This document shows, in pieces, positions 50,815 to 59,302 of a stretch of DNA of 64,000 nucleotides (positions are counted from its first letter, which is position 1; each line of letters starts with the position of its first letter). A program made the translations under genes and the position numbers. This stretch comes from Parvibaculum sp040390855 (GTDB lineage Bacteria > Pseudomonadota > Alphaproteobacteria > Parvibaculales > Parvibaculaceae), in the NCBI GenBank assembly GCA_040390855.1, contig JAZJXO010000002.1, positions 74,930-138,929 of the forward strand. Reading direction: 5' to 3'. The notes under the pieces were generated by a model. The model made no database searches and was not told where the DNA came from. It saw only the letters and a list, made by a program, of their open reading frames with translations.

Positions 50815-51234
50815 TCACGATGTCGGCACGCCATGTCCGCTGGCAATGTCGGCAAGGCAAACATCCGTGCTCGCCGGGCCGCCACTTGATTTGCGCGCAT
50901 CGACATAGGTGGAGGCAAGAGCGCCGTGACCCGCCTTATAGAAATAAACAAAGAGGGCGCAATCGCTGCCGCTATATTGCCAGACTTCCGCGTCGGGTTC
51001 CGTGCGCTTCAGGGCGGGGGGGCCAAGGCGTGCAGACAAGGCTGACGGGGCAACGCCCAACAGAGAGTGAGGCGTCAGCGGTCCACTGCCGATGCTGGGC
51101 GCAGGTTCGAGCGATGACAGTTCCGCATCCTTCATGCCGATGCCGGTCGAGAGAACACTGCCGCTGCCACTTCCTGCGCAAGCCGCAAGCAGAAGGGACA
51201 ATAAAACAAGGCCCAGAAGGCGCATCATATTCAT
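50815..51234 (-). CDS. Small lipoprotein of unknown function
   Basis: A 139-residue protein with a clear lipoprotein signal (MRLLGLVLLSLLLAAC, lipobox LAAC) and a Gly/Ser-rich start of the mature chain. The conserved-looking part is LLGVAPSALSARLGPPALKR followed by VWQYSGSDCALFVYFYKAG, an SmpA/OmlA-like pattern in which a short glycine-x-proline motif precedes a beta hairpin with a disulfide-capable Cys pair. I do not recognise a named family. It is coupled by a 4-base overlap to the upstream EI24-type gene and ends two bases from the nth stop (convergent). Confidence 0.75.
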   Translation of the reverse strand: MNMMRLLGLVLLSLLLAACAGSGSGSVLSTGIGMKDAELSSLEPAPSIGSGPLTPHSLLGVAPSALSARLGPPALKRTEPDAEVWQYSGSDCALFVYFYKAGHGALASTYVDARKSSGGPASTDVCLADIASGHGVPTS

Positions 51235-51890
51235 GTCAGGCCGATCCGTTTGGTCGTATGCACCATATAGGCGGTGGCAAAGAGGGGCGTCAGCAGATTG
51301 AGAAACGGTACTGTCGCAAAAGCAGCGACCACTATACCAGCGAGAAAGACACGCAATGCATGATGCTTTCGTAATGCTTTCGCCTCGGCAGTGCCCAGAT
51401 GACGCAGCGCTACCAGTTCGAAATACTCACGGCCCAGCAGATAGCCGTTCACCACCCAGAAGAGAACAAGATTGACGCCCGGTAAAAGATAGAAGGGAAG
51501 CGCGATGAGATTCACCACGATGAGAACAAGCGTGAATCGGATGGAGACAATGAGCGATTGCAGGAAGGGCTGGTCGCGGCCCGCAGCATCGGCGGGATAG
51601 TCGCTCGCCTCGACCTTTGCCGCGATGCGCTCCAGAAACAATCCGGCAACAAGCGAGACCACGGGATGGACCAGCGGGATCAGCACAACGACCGCGAGGA
51701 AGCGCGAAATCCATTCGATACTCGTGTCGGCCCATGTCGCGCCCGTATAGGGCAGGGCAGCAAGCGCCCATTGGGCCCCTGCACCAAAAAGGGTCAGCAC
51801 AACAATAGTACTTAACAGCGACAGCCAGAGCACCTGACGGAAGGGTTTTGAGAAGACCTGCGAGAGAGATATTAAAGCGTCAGACAGCAT
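51231..51890 (-). CDS. EI24/CysZ-family membrane protein
   Basis: A 219-residue polytopic protein with about four long hydrophobic stretches. The N-terminal helix LISLSQVFSKPFRQVLWLSL, the loop LVHPVVSLVAGLFLERIAAK and the C-terminal block LIALPFYLLPGVNLVLFWVV with NGYLLGREYFELVALRHL are the EI24 domain landmarks. CysZ members import sulfate, but many alphaproteobacterial members have no assigned substrate and no cys genes are adjacent. It is divergent from the methyltransferase-like gene at 51978. Confidence 0.85.
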   Translation of the reverse strand: MLSDALISLSQVFSKPFRQVLWLSLLSTIVVLTLFGAGAQWALAALPYTGATWADTSIEWISRFLAVVVLIPLVHPVVSLVAGLFLERIAAKVEASDYPADAAGRDQPFLQSLIVSIRFTLVLIVVNLIALPFYLLPGVNLVLFWVVNGYLLGREYFELVALRHLGTAEAKALRKHHALRVFLAGIVVAAFATVPFLNLLTPLFATAYMVHTTKRIGLT

Positions 51891-51977
51891 GTGCTTTTCC
51901 TGTTGTGTTCAGCAAACCCGCGCTTGCAACATATCCCTATCGGCAAGCTAGTGTCGCGCCCGTCAATTCTCAAGCTG

Positions 51978-52469
51978 ATGCGCTTTCGGGGAGGAATGCA
52001 TCCCGTGCTAACTGACAGACTGCAAGAAAATCTGCTGCCGCCAAGGCTCTTCCAGATTTTCCTTGTGCTTATGGCGGTGCTTGACCTGATGCTGGGCGGC
52101 AGGCCGGTTTTTGCGGACGGATTCCTGCTTGCCGTCGGTATTCTACTCGTCATTACCGGCGTCGGGCTGACCCTTGGCGGGGCAGGACAGTTCAGCGACC
52201 ACGAGACCAATATCAATACATTACGCAAACCCAACCATCTCGTGACCGACGGGCTTTATCGTTATTCGCGCAACCCCATGTATCTGGGCTTTGCCATCGT
52301 GCTCACTGGCACAGCGCTCATCCTTGGCAGTTTTGAGGGGCTGATCATCGCCGCAGGCTTCGTTATTATCTCCGACCGCTGGTTTGTCGGCTATGAGGAG
52401 GCTCGGATGCGCGAGACATTCGGGGATGCCTACACCGCCTATTGCCGCCGGACACGGCGTTGGCTTTAA
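51978..52469 (+). CDS. Isoprenylcysteine carboxyl methyltransferase/PEMT-like membrane protein
   Basis: About 163 residues with four hydrophobic segments (RLFQIFLVLMAVLDLML, FLLAVGILLVITGVGLTLGG, LGFAIVLTGTALILGSFEGL, AAGFVIISDRW). The C-terminal active region TDGLYRYSRNPMYLGFAIVL and YEEARMRETFGDAYTAYCRR is the ICMT/PEMT signature; R-x2-R-x-P-x-Y-x-G binds SAM. The N-terminus is uncertain: ATG at 51978 and 51996 are candidates, and GGGGAGG abuts the second. Substrate unknown; possibly a lipid or small hydrophobic thiol/amine. Confidence 0.8.
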   Translation: MRFRGGMHPVLTDRLQENLLPPRLFQIFLVLMAVLDLMLGGRPVFADGFLLAVGILLVITGVGLTLGGAGQFSDHETNINTLRKPNHLVTDGLYRYSRNPMYLGFAIVLTGTALILGSFEGLIIAAGFVIISDRWFVGYEEARMRETFGDAYTAYCRRTRRWL

Positions 52470-52523
52470 GACTGCGCCTGACTATACTCCGCCCGCATTT
52501 TAACTTTAAAAACGAGCCCGTTT

Positions 52524-53516
52524 ATGAGCCTCCTTAAATTTGATGTCGCCGGTATCGGCAATGCGCTTGTCGATGTGATCGCCAATGCCGACGATGCATT
52601 CCTTGCCAGCGAGGGCGTACAGAAGGGCTCTATGACGCTCATTGATGCCGCCCGCGCCGACACGCTTTATGCGCGCATGGGGGAGGCGATCGAAAGCTCC
52701 GGTGGCTCGTGCGCCAACACAATCGCGGGTCTTGCCTCATTGGGCGGCACGGGTGCTTTTTTCGGCAAGGTGAAAAACGATCAGCTGGGCGATGTCTTCG
52801 TCCATGACATCAAAACGCTTGGCGTCGCCTTCCCCGCGAATGTCGCGACCGACGGCGCACCGACAGGACGTTGCCTCATTCTTGTCACGCCGGATGCCGA
52901 ACGCTCGATGAGCACATTTCTCGGTGCGGCACAAAACCTGACGCCCGATGACATTGATGCCGAGGTGATCAAAGCCTCTGCCGTGACCTATATGGAAGGC
53001 TATCTGTGGGATCAGCAGGATGCAAAAGATGCGTTTCTGAAAGCGGCGAAAATTGCGCGTAATGCGGGCCGCGTTGTGTCCCTCACCTTGTCCGACAGTT
53101 TTTGCGTTGTCCGTTTCCGCGCCGAGTTCCGCAATCTCGTAAAGAATGAAATTGATCTTCTGTTTGCTAATGAAAGCGAACTTTTATCGCTCTATGAAAC
53201 CACATCCTTTGACGATGCACTCGCGCAGCTTCGCAAGGAATGCAAGCACGCGGCCGTAACGCGGTCTGAAAACGGTGCGGTGATCCTGCAGGGTGGACAA
53301 GCGCATAAAGTTGCCGCCGACAAGATCGAAAAGGTAGTTGATACGACGGGTGCAGGTGATCTTTTCGCCGCCGGTTTTCTCTATGGCTTTGCCCGCAATA
53401 TGGGACCCGTTGAAAGCGGGCAACTGGGCGCGATGGCGGCCGCTGAAATCATCAGCCATTACGGACCGCGCCCGCTCGTCTCATTGAAAGAACTGGCCGC
53501 TCAAAAAGGTCTCTGA
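52524..53516 (+). CDS. PfkB-family sugar/adenosine kinase
   Basis: A 330-residue ribokinase-fold enzyme. The N-terminal motif GIGNALVDVIANADD, GGSCANTIAGLASLGGTGAF and KVKNDQLGDVF form the sugar site, and DTTGAGDLFAAGFLYGFARN is the second PfkB signature with the catalytic Asp. Alphaproteobacterial proteins of this length and sequence are usually annotated as adenosine kinase; direct evidence for the substrate is lacking. It is convergent with coaA, eight bases apart. Confidence 0.9.
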   Translation: MSLLKFDVAGIGNALVDVIANADDAFLASEGVQKGSMTLIDAARADTLYARMGEAIESSGGSCANTIAGLASLGGTGAFFGKVKNDQLGDVFVHDIKTLGVAFPANVATDGAPTGRCLILVTPDAERSMSTFLGAAQNLTPDDIDAEVIKASAVTYMEGYLWDQQDAKDAFLKAAKIARNAGRVVSLTLSDSFCVVRFRAEFRNLVKNEIDLLFANESELLSLYETTSFDDALAQLRKECKHAAVTRSENGAVILQGGQAHKVAADKIEKVVDTTGAGDLFAAGFLYGFARNMGPVESGQLGAMAAAEIISHYGPRPLVSLKELAAQKGL

Positions 53517-53523
53517 GTTTTTC

Positions 53524-54519
53524 TCAGAGCTTACGGAGCATCACGTCACGGATGCGGTGATCCTCGCCTTTTTTGAGGATCGCCTGAGCCCGCTGACGGG
53601 TCGGCAGAATGTTTTTATTCAGGTTTGCAAGATTGATCGACGTCCATATGCCGTCCGCTATTGCCACCGCTTCTTCGTCTGATAATTTTGCGAAACGATG
53701 GAAGAAGGCGTCCGGGTCTTTGAACGAGGTCAAGCGCAGGCTCAGGAAACGCTCGATATACCAGCGCCGGATCGAGGCTTCGTCCGCATCAAGATAGATC
53801 GAGAAATCAAAAAAGTCGGAAACGAAAGGCTGCGGCGCTTCGCCTTCAGCAGGACGCCACGGCTGCAACACATTGAGGCCCTCGACGATTAGAATATCGG
53901 GCTGGTCAACGATGATCGTTTCGTCCGGCAATATGTCATAGGTGAAATGGGAATAGACAGGCGCCTGCACATTGCCGATGCCCGCTTTCACATCCGACAG
54001 AAACTGGATGAGACGGCGTGCGTCAAAACTTTCTGGAAATCCTTTGCGGCCCATCAGATCGCGTTCTTCGAGAATGCGATTGGGAAACAGAAATCCGTCC
54101 GTCGTGATGAGATCGACCTTGGGGTGATTGGGCCAGCGGGCGAGCAGCGTGCGCATGATACGCGCGGATGTGCTTTTGCCTACCGCAACGGAGCCTGCGA
54201 TGCCGATAATGTAAGGGACCTTCGCCTGCGCACGGCCGAGAAAATCCGACGTGACGCGGTAAAGCTCCTGCGTCTCGCGGACATAGAGATTGATGAGACG
54301 CGAGAGCGGCAAATAAATCTCGCTCACTTCGTCGAGTGACACGCGTTCACCGAAACCACGCAACTCCTCAAGCTCGGCTTCGCTCAAAGGAAGCGGCGTG
54401 TCTTTGCGAAGCTTGCCCCATTCAGCCGCCGTGAAATGACGGTACGGCGAGGCCGCATCTTCGGCGTTGGCCACGGGCTTTGCTTGCGTCACTGACGACA
54501 ACTCACCGGTTTTCGTCAT
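53524..54519 (-). CDS. coaA: Type I pantothenate kinase
   Basis: A 331-residue P-loop kinase that starts coenzyme A synthesis. Walker A is IIGIAGSVAVGKSTSARIMR; other landmarks are VDLITTDGFLFPNRILEERD, MGRKGFPESFDARRLIQFLS, YSHFTYDILPDETIIVDQPD and ILIVEGLNVLQP. It is feedback-inhibited by CoA in relatives. It lies five bases after hisE in the same direction; hisE-coaA following the his genes is a conserved alphaproteobacterial order, so it was probably part of the his operon before the insertion at 54995-57641. Confidence 0.96.
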   Translation of the reverse strand: MTKTGELSSVTQAKPVANAEDAASPYRHFTAAEWGKLRKDTPLPLSEAELEELRGFGERVSLDEVSEIYLPLSRLINLYVRETQELYRVTSDFLGRAQAKVPYIIGIAGSVAVGKSTSARIMRTLLARWPNHPKVDLITTDGFLFPNRILEERDLMGRKGFPESFDARRLIQFLSDVKAGIGNVQAPVYSHFTYDILPDETIIVDQPDILIVEGLNVLQPWRPAEGEAPQPFVSDFFDFSIYLDADEASIRRWYIERFLSLRLTSFKDPDAFFHRFAKLSDEEAVAIADGIWTSINLANLNKNILPTRQRAQAILKKGEDHRIRDVMLRKL

Positions 54520-54524
54520 AGACC

Positions 54525-54854
54525 TTACTCCTGACCACGAGAGGCTTTTTCATCAAGGCCGGAGCGGCCCTCGCGGCGCGCCAATTCGCCATAGACTTCT
54601 GACGGGGTCACACCGGTCACAGCGAGCGTGACGAGCCAATGATAGAGGAGGTCGGCACTTTCCGAGATCATTGCTTTGCGATCTGAGCCCAACGCGGCAA
54701 TGACTGTCTCGATGGCTTCTTCGCCAAATTTGCGGGCGCAGAGCACAGGGCCACCGGCCATGAGTTTGGCTGAATAGGAGGTCGAAGCGTCCGCACCCTT
54801 GCGGGAAGCGATCACTTCAAAAAGCCGGTCCAGCTCGGTCGCATCGACTGCCAT
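54525..54854 (-). CDS. hisE: Phosphoribosyl-ATP pyrophosphatase
   Basis: A 109-residue MazG-fold hydrolase that converts phosphoribosyl-ATP to phosphoribosyl-AMP in histidine synthesis. ELDRLFEVIASRKGADASTS, YSAKLMAGGPVLCARKFGEE and AIETVIAALGSDRKAMISES with ADLLYHWLV are diagnostic (acidic metal sites EE and ES-D). The start at 54854 is the family start; 45 upstream codons in frame look non-coding. It is now separated from hisF by a pentapeptide gene and an IS701-type element, so it needs its own promoter or long readthrough. Confidence 0.95.
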   Translation of the reverse strand: MAVDATELDRLFEVIASRKGADASTSYSAKLMAGGPVLCARKFGEEAIETVIAALGSDRKAMISESADLLYHWLVTLAVTGVTPSEVYGELARREGRSGLDEKASRGQE

Positions 54855-54994
54855 CAGGGCAACCCCGTCACAGAAAACCGCCCAACAGGGCTCCTCACAG
54901 AACCCTTTACGGCGGCTTTGACTAGCAGATTTGATGCTGCGATGCCAGAGAAGCGTCACAAATGTGAAAAACGACGAGTTTGCGGGCAAAGACC

Positions 54995-56077
54995 TCAGGT
55001 ACGGGTGGCGAGTTTGATACCTGACATTTCACCCATTTTTGCACCTGCGGTATTCGCATCCTTCATATTTGCGCCGCGTAAATCCGCACCACGTAAATCC
55101 GCATTGTGCAGATTAGCGCGGAGCAGGATCGTGTCGCGCATGTCAGCGGCGGCCAGAATGGCGTTTTCGAAATTAGTATCCGCCAGAATGCATCCCCTGA
55201 AGATGGCACTTGCGAGCACGGACCCGCGGAAATTGACGCGGCTCAGATCCATGTCGGTGAAGTCGGCGCGGTGACCCTCACCCTGGCTTGTCTGGATCCA
55301 GAGCATATGCTGGCGCAGCATTTTAGACATGCGCTCCGGCCCCGGCGCGGTGCGCGCCTTGGTCGCACGCATCATGTCGCCCTTGCTTGTCGTCTCTTCG
55401 TCCATCACTGCGCGGCGGAAGTCGGTGTCTGACAGGTTCGCGCCAGTCAGCTCGACACCTTTGAGTTCGGCGCCATTGAAGGTCGCACCGCGCAAATCAG
55501 CGCCGTGCAGATCGACACCGCTCAGGGCGGCGCCTTCAAAGTCAGCTCCGTGCAGCTTGCATTCTGCGAGCTTGGTGCCGCGCATTTTAGCGTTACGAAA
55601 GCTCGAAATTTCGCGATTACTCTGGATGCCATCTGCACGGATCACCACGCCACGGCGCAGATCGGCACCCTGAAGCTGAGCATCCATCAGTTCGGCATTT
55701 TCAAAACAGGCACCGCGCAGGTCGGCCTGCGTAAAATCGGTGCGCGTGAGGTTCGCGCCATCAAAATTGGCGCTGAACAAATTGGTGCCGATGAAACGCG
55801 CGTCTTCGAGGTTTGCACCTTCAAAGGAACAGGCAATGAAATGAGCGCGGCTGAAATTCAGCCCACGGAAATCGCGACCAGACAGGTCGCAATCCTTCAT
55901 CACAACACACCAGCCGTTCGGGACGCCTTTGAGAAAACGGTTGTTCAACTCGCAGAGTTTGACGATGGCTTCCTGACTCAAACGGCGACCGATAATAGCC
56001 TGGGGTTCTCGCTGAGAATCCGGCCGTTGCTTAGTCGTACCAGGACGGGCAGGGACGGGCTTTACGGACATGAACAT
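54995..56077 (-). CDS. Pentapeptide-repeat protein
   Basis: A 360-residue protein, most of it A(D/N)LXX repeats: DLSGRDFRGLNFSRAHFIAC, ANLEDARFIGTNLFSANFDG, ANLTRTDFTQADLRGACFEN and, at the end, ANLHNADLRGADLRGANMKD. The repeats would form a right-handed quadrilateral beta-helix, in two blocks separated by a region with MDEETTSKGDMMRATKARTA. The first 60 residues (RRLSQEAIVKLCELNNRF) are a helical domain shared with other alphaproteobacterial pentapeptide proteins. Function unknown; some family members mimic DNA and protect gyrase, others are structural. It lies between hisE and the IS701-type element on the his strand. Start may be Met1 or Met3. Confidence 0.85.
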   Translation of the reverse strand: MFMSVKPVPARPGTTKQRPDSQREPQAIIGRRLSQEAIVKLCELNNRFLKGVPNGWCVVMKDCDLSGRDFRGLNFSRAHFIACSFEGANLEDARFIGTNLFSANFDGANLTRTDFTQADLRGACFENAELMDAQLQGADLRRGVVIRADGIQSNREISSFRNAKMRGTKLAECKLHGADFEGAALSGVDLHGADLRGATFNGAELKGVELTGANLSDTDFRRAVMDEETTSKGDMMRATKARTAPGPERMSKMLRQHMLWIQTSQGEGHRADFTDMDLSRVNFRGSVLASAIFRGCILADTNFENAILAAADMRDTILLRANLHNADLRGADLRGANMKDANTAGAKMGEMSGIKLATRT

Positions 56078-56188
56078 ACCTATTGAGGGGAATTATCCTC
56101 TCTATGGGAGCCTTGAGGTTTTGATTTTAGGCGTCAAACTCTTCAGAATTGTTTAAGAGGTCCGAAATAGTTGTTTGGGTATGCGGAC

Positions 56189-57641
56189 TTAACACTACTT
56201 TGGCACTTTTGGTTTATGGGTTTCTTCGATCGGCATTTGACAGTGCGGGCATCGCAGGGGCGGGGGCCGTGCGAAGAGATCGAGGATGGCTTGCCTGATG
56301 GCTGGCATACTGGGTTGTGGCGGCGGTCCTGCGATTCTTTTTTTTCCGTCCCGCGGCTTTGAGGCGGCGGGATTGAAGAAAGGCGTAGGCAATCATCGTC
56401 ATCAAGGCGTGTCGATGTAATCCCGTCCATGATCTGCCTTCGAAGTGGTCGAGCCCCAGCTCCTCCTTGAGTTGCTGGTGCGCCTGTTCACAGACCCATC
56501 TGGCCTTGATGGCAGCGGCGAGCATCTTGATCGTGGCATCGGCCGACAGGTTCGACACATAGTATTTCTGCTCTCCAGTCAACCGCCGCTCGCCGACGAG
56601 CCAGACGGCGTCGTCGCCAGGCATGGCCTGGACGCGGCCGTCGAGCATCCGGTGCTTATGGCCATCCGCAACGCGGACACGGCAGGCCGCGAAGAGACAG
56701 GACAACCGACCTTTGGTACCCCGCCGCCAGCTGACCTTTTGCCATTTCTCATCGGCCAACATCGCCTCGCGGAGACTGGGGGCCTGTCGGGGATGTGGTA
56801 CTTGCGGCGTCTTCCGGTTTTGGCGACGGGGAAGATCAGTGTGACGTCGGCCGGGTAGACGTTCTGGCGCCGCGACAGACCCACCGCCCACTTGAGACCG
56901 CGCTCGCTCAAAGCCTGACGGAATGGCCCGCTTGATCCATATCCTGAATCAGCCAGCACGCAGCCGAAACGCGTGCCGGAGGCAATGACACGGTCGATCT
57001 CTTCAATGGCGATCTCCGGCTTGGTCAGGGCGATCTGTCGATCCTTCGGGACACGGGCCCGTGCCATGCGCTTGGGATCGTCCGTCCAGATCTCGGGCAG
57101 GAATAGCCGCAGCCCCACCATCACCGGTACCTCGCGCGATGCCAGCGTCACCGAGACCAATGACTGACAGTTGGCCGTCTTCCCAAGCGAGGAGGCGTAT
57201 TGTGGCGCAACGCCAACCGAGTGACGCCCCTTCTTCGGCAGCGCGGTATCATCGACAATCAGCCAGGCATCCTCGCCCCCGACCATTTTGTCCGCTTCGG
57301 CCAGCAGCACCGCTTCCAGCGGCGCGGCGTCCCAGACTCCGCTACCGATGAAATGATGAAGCTGGTCATAGCTCACGGCGCTGTCACGTGCCGCCATCGG
57401 CTGAATGCTCTTGCGATCGCCAGGACCGATCAACCCCGCGACATAGGCCGGGCACATCCGTGCCCTCGTCTTGTGCCGCAGCGCCGCAGCAAACGGCGCG
57501 AGCCAGCGCTCCAGATCAGCTTGCCAGTTCCCATCCGTGGTCGGCCCCTCCAAAAAGCCGACCTCCTATGAATCACTGAAAAGCTGATTCGGGAATCCCC
57601 TGGACCGCATTCCTACACAAAATCTGCCAAAGTAGTGTTAA
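56189..57641 (-). mobile_element. IS701-family insertion sequence with TTAA target duplication
   Basis: Perfect inverted repeats CACTACTTTGGCA at 56193-56205 and, inverted, TGCCAAAGTAGTG at 57625-57637 bound a 1445-base element. Both ends are flanked by TTAA (56189-56192, 57638-57641), which fits the 4-base YTAR target duplication I recall for the IS701 family. Because TTAA is palindromic the repeat could also be read as 17 bp. The single transposase gene inside is frameshifted. Confidence 0.85.
56214..57553 (-). pseudogene. IS701-family transposase, inactivated by a frameshift
   Basis: The first part (57553 to about 56790) reads RWLAPFAAALRHKTRARMCP, VDDTALPKKGRHSVGVAPQY with the first catalytic Asp and CVLADSGYGSSGPFRQALSE with the second. 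The match continues in another frame as LREAMLADEKWQKVSWRRGT, VRVADGHKHRMLDG and EELGLDHFEGRSWTGLHRHA with the catalytic Glu region, ending at 56214. Inserting one base near 56775-56792 (a G-rich run on the + strand) restores a single frame of about 445 residues. A -1 ribosomal slip would have the same effect but is not known to me in this family. Start TTG has GGAGGT upstream. Confidence 0.85.
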
Positions 57642-57811
57642 CCGGAAGACTCTAATGCCCGTCATTGAGCGGGCCCCGAGCCCGACCTCAAGACAATTAT
57701 CTTTAACGAATTCATGCCAGAAGATGGAAGAATGGCCGGTTTGCGCCGGCTGTAGCGCCATATATTTCCGAAAGAGTGCGGCTAAAGCCGCTTATTTCTG
57801 AAAGAGTGCGG
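57642..57811. other. Gap between IS701 element and hisF
   Basis: This 170-base stretch holds GCCGG/CCGGC pairing near 57735-57750 and an extra copy of the hisF 3' end (57763-57792). No gene is seen. It may be what remains of the original hisF-hisE junction. Confidence 0.4.
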
Positions 57812-57822
57812 CTAAAGCCGCA
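57763..57822 (-). repeat. 30-bp tandem duplication of the hisF 3' end
   Basis: The unit starting TATTTCYGAAAGAGTGCGGC and ending TAAAGCCGC plus one base occurs at 57763-57792 and 57793-57822, with two mismatches. The second copy contains the last codons and stop of hisF; each copy has the small hairpin GCGGC-TTTA-GCCGC on the - strand. The duplication lies directly after the coding end, so hisF itself is unaffected. Confidence 0.85.
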
Positions 57823-58570
57823 TGGGGATGCCAGCGGCCTGCATATAGGCCTTGGCCTCACCGACGGAATATGTACCGAAATGGAATATAGAAGCTGCGA
57901 GCACGGCGCTGGCGTGCCCTTCTTTAACGCCCGCCACAAGATCATCAAGCGAGCCCACACCACCTGACGCAATGACGGGAATAGTGACGGCATCGGCCAC
58001 CGCCCGCGTCAGCGGAATGTTGTAGCCCGCCTTGGAGCCGTCACGGTCCATGGAGGTCAGGAGAATTTCACCCGCCCCCAGAGAGGTCACCTGACGAGCA
58101 AAGTCGACCGCTTTGATGCCGGTGCGATTACGTCCGCCATGAGTGAAGATTTCCCAATCATGGGGCCCGACTTCCTTGGCGTCGATGGCGACGACAATGC
58201 ATTGATTGCCGAATTTCTCGGCCGCCTCACGCACGAAATCCGGTCGCTCGACAGCGGCTGTATTGATCGACACTTTATCGGCACCGGCAAGTAGGAGCTT
58301 GCGTACATCCTCGACGGTCCGGACACCGCCGCCGACGGTGAGCGGCATGAAACATTGCTCGGCGGTTTTGGCGACCACATCAAAAATGATCGCGCGCGCC
58401 TCGTGGCTTGCCGTGATGTCGAGAAAACAAAGCTCGTCCGCACCTGCCGCATCATAGGCGCGCGCAGCCAAAACAGGATCGCCTGCATCCACGAGATCGA
58501 CGAAGTTGACGCCTTTGACGACACGACCGTCTTTGACATCAAGGCAGGGAATAACTCGGGCCTTGAGCAT
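57812..58570 (-). CDS. hisF: Imidazole glycerol phosphate synthase, cyclase subunit
   Basis: A 252-residue (beta/alpha)8 barrel that makes imidazole glycerol phosphate and AICAR using ammonia from HisH. MLKARVIPCLDVKDGRVVKG has the catalytic Asp11, and VVAIDAKEVGPHDWEIFTHG and EILLTSMDRDGSKAGYNIPL with Asp130-equivalent follow; the phosphate sites are VIASGGVGSLDDLV and LAASIFHFG. It shares its start with the hisA stop (1-base overlap). Its 3' tail is duplicated just downstream. Confidence 0.97.
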   Translation of the reverse strand: MLKARVIPCLDVKDGRVVKGVNFVDLVDAGDPVLAARAYDAAGADELCFLDITASHEARAIIFDVVAKTAEQCFMPLTVGGGVRTVEDVRKLLLAGADKVSINTAAVERPDFVREAAEKFGNQCIVVAIDAKEVGPHDWEIFTHGGRNRTGIKAVDFARQVTSLGAGEILLTSMDRDGSKAGYNIPLTRAVADAVTIPVIASGGVGSLDDLVAGVKEGHASAVLAASIFHFGTYSVGEAKAYMQAAGIPMRL

Positions 58571-59301
58571 CAGGCGGCCTCTCTCAAGAGACGCAATGCA
58601 ACGGCTGGATCAATGCGACCATCATATAACGCGCGACCCGAGATCGCGCCTTCGAGCCCCCTGCAGTTCGCAGCGATAAGCGCGTGAATATCATCGATAG
58701 ACGAGAACCCCCCCGAGGCAATCACAGGAATGGAAATAGCCTTTGCCAGCGCCACCGTCGCTTCGATGTTCAGTCCCTGCAACACACCATCGCGCGCAAT
58801 GTCTGTGTAGATGATCGCAGAGACGCCCGCGTTCTCGAAACGATTGGCCATGTCCAGAACGGTGAGGTCTGAAACTTCTGCCCAGCCTTCGACCGCCACG
58901 CGTCCGTCTTTAGCATCAAGACCCACGGCGATGCGCCCTGGAAATTTTTTGCAGGCTTCAATTACAAGGGCCGGATTTTTCACTGCCGCCGTGCCGATGA
59001 TGACACGGGTGATGCCCTTGCCGAGCCATGTCTCAATCGTCGCGAGATCGCGGATGCCGCCACCGAGTTGGACCGGAATGTTGATCGCGGCAAGGATCGC
59101 ATCAACGGCAGAGGCATTGACGGGGCGGCCCTCGAAAGCACCGTTCAGATCGACAAGATGGAGATACTGAAATCCCTGCGCAACAAACGCACGCGCCTGC
59201 GCTGCCGGATCGTCATTGAAGACAGTTGCCTCTTCCATCAGGCCGCGCACGAGGCGCACGCATTTACCGTCTTTGAGATCAATCGCGGGGAAAAGGATCA
59301 T
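58570..59301 (-). CDS. hisA: ProFAR isomerase
   Basis: A 243-residue (beta/alpha)8 barrel paralogue of HisF that isomerises ProFAR to PRFAR. MILFPAIDLKDGKCVRLVRG has the catalytic Asp8, VQLGGGIRDLATIETWLGKG and VIIGTAAVKNPALV the N-terminal phosphate site, and IIYTDIARDGVLQGLNIEAT the second catalytic Asp. Overlaps hisF by one base and lies one base after hisH, so the three are tightly coupled. Confidence 0.97.
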   Translation of the reverse strand: MILFPAIDLKDGKCVRLVRGLMEEATVFNDDPAAQARAFVAQGFQYLHLVDLNGAFEGRPVNASAVDAILAAINIPVQLGGGIRDLATIETWLGKGITRVIIGTAAVKNPALVIEACKKFPGRIAVGLDAKDGRVAVEGWAEVSDLTVLDMANRFENAGVSAIIYTDIARDGVLQGLNIEATVALAKAISIPVIASGGFSSIDDIHALIAANCRGLEGAISGRALYDGRIDPAVALRLLREAA

Positions 59302-59302
59302 A

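Noticed and set aside
54995..56077. Reading the repetitive pentapeptide gene as a DNA repeat array or CRISPR
   Set aside because: The periodicity is at the protein level (A-D-L-x-x), the DNA units are not identical and there are no spacers.
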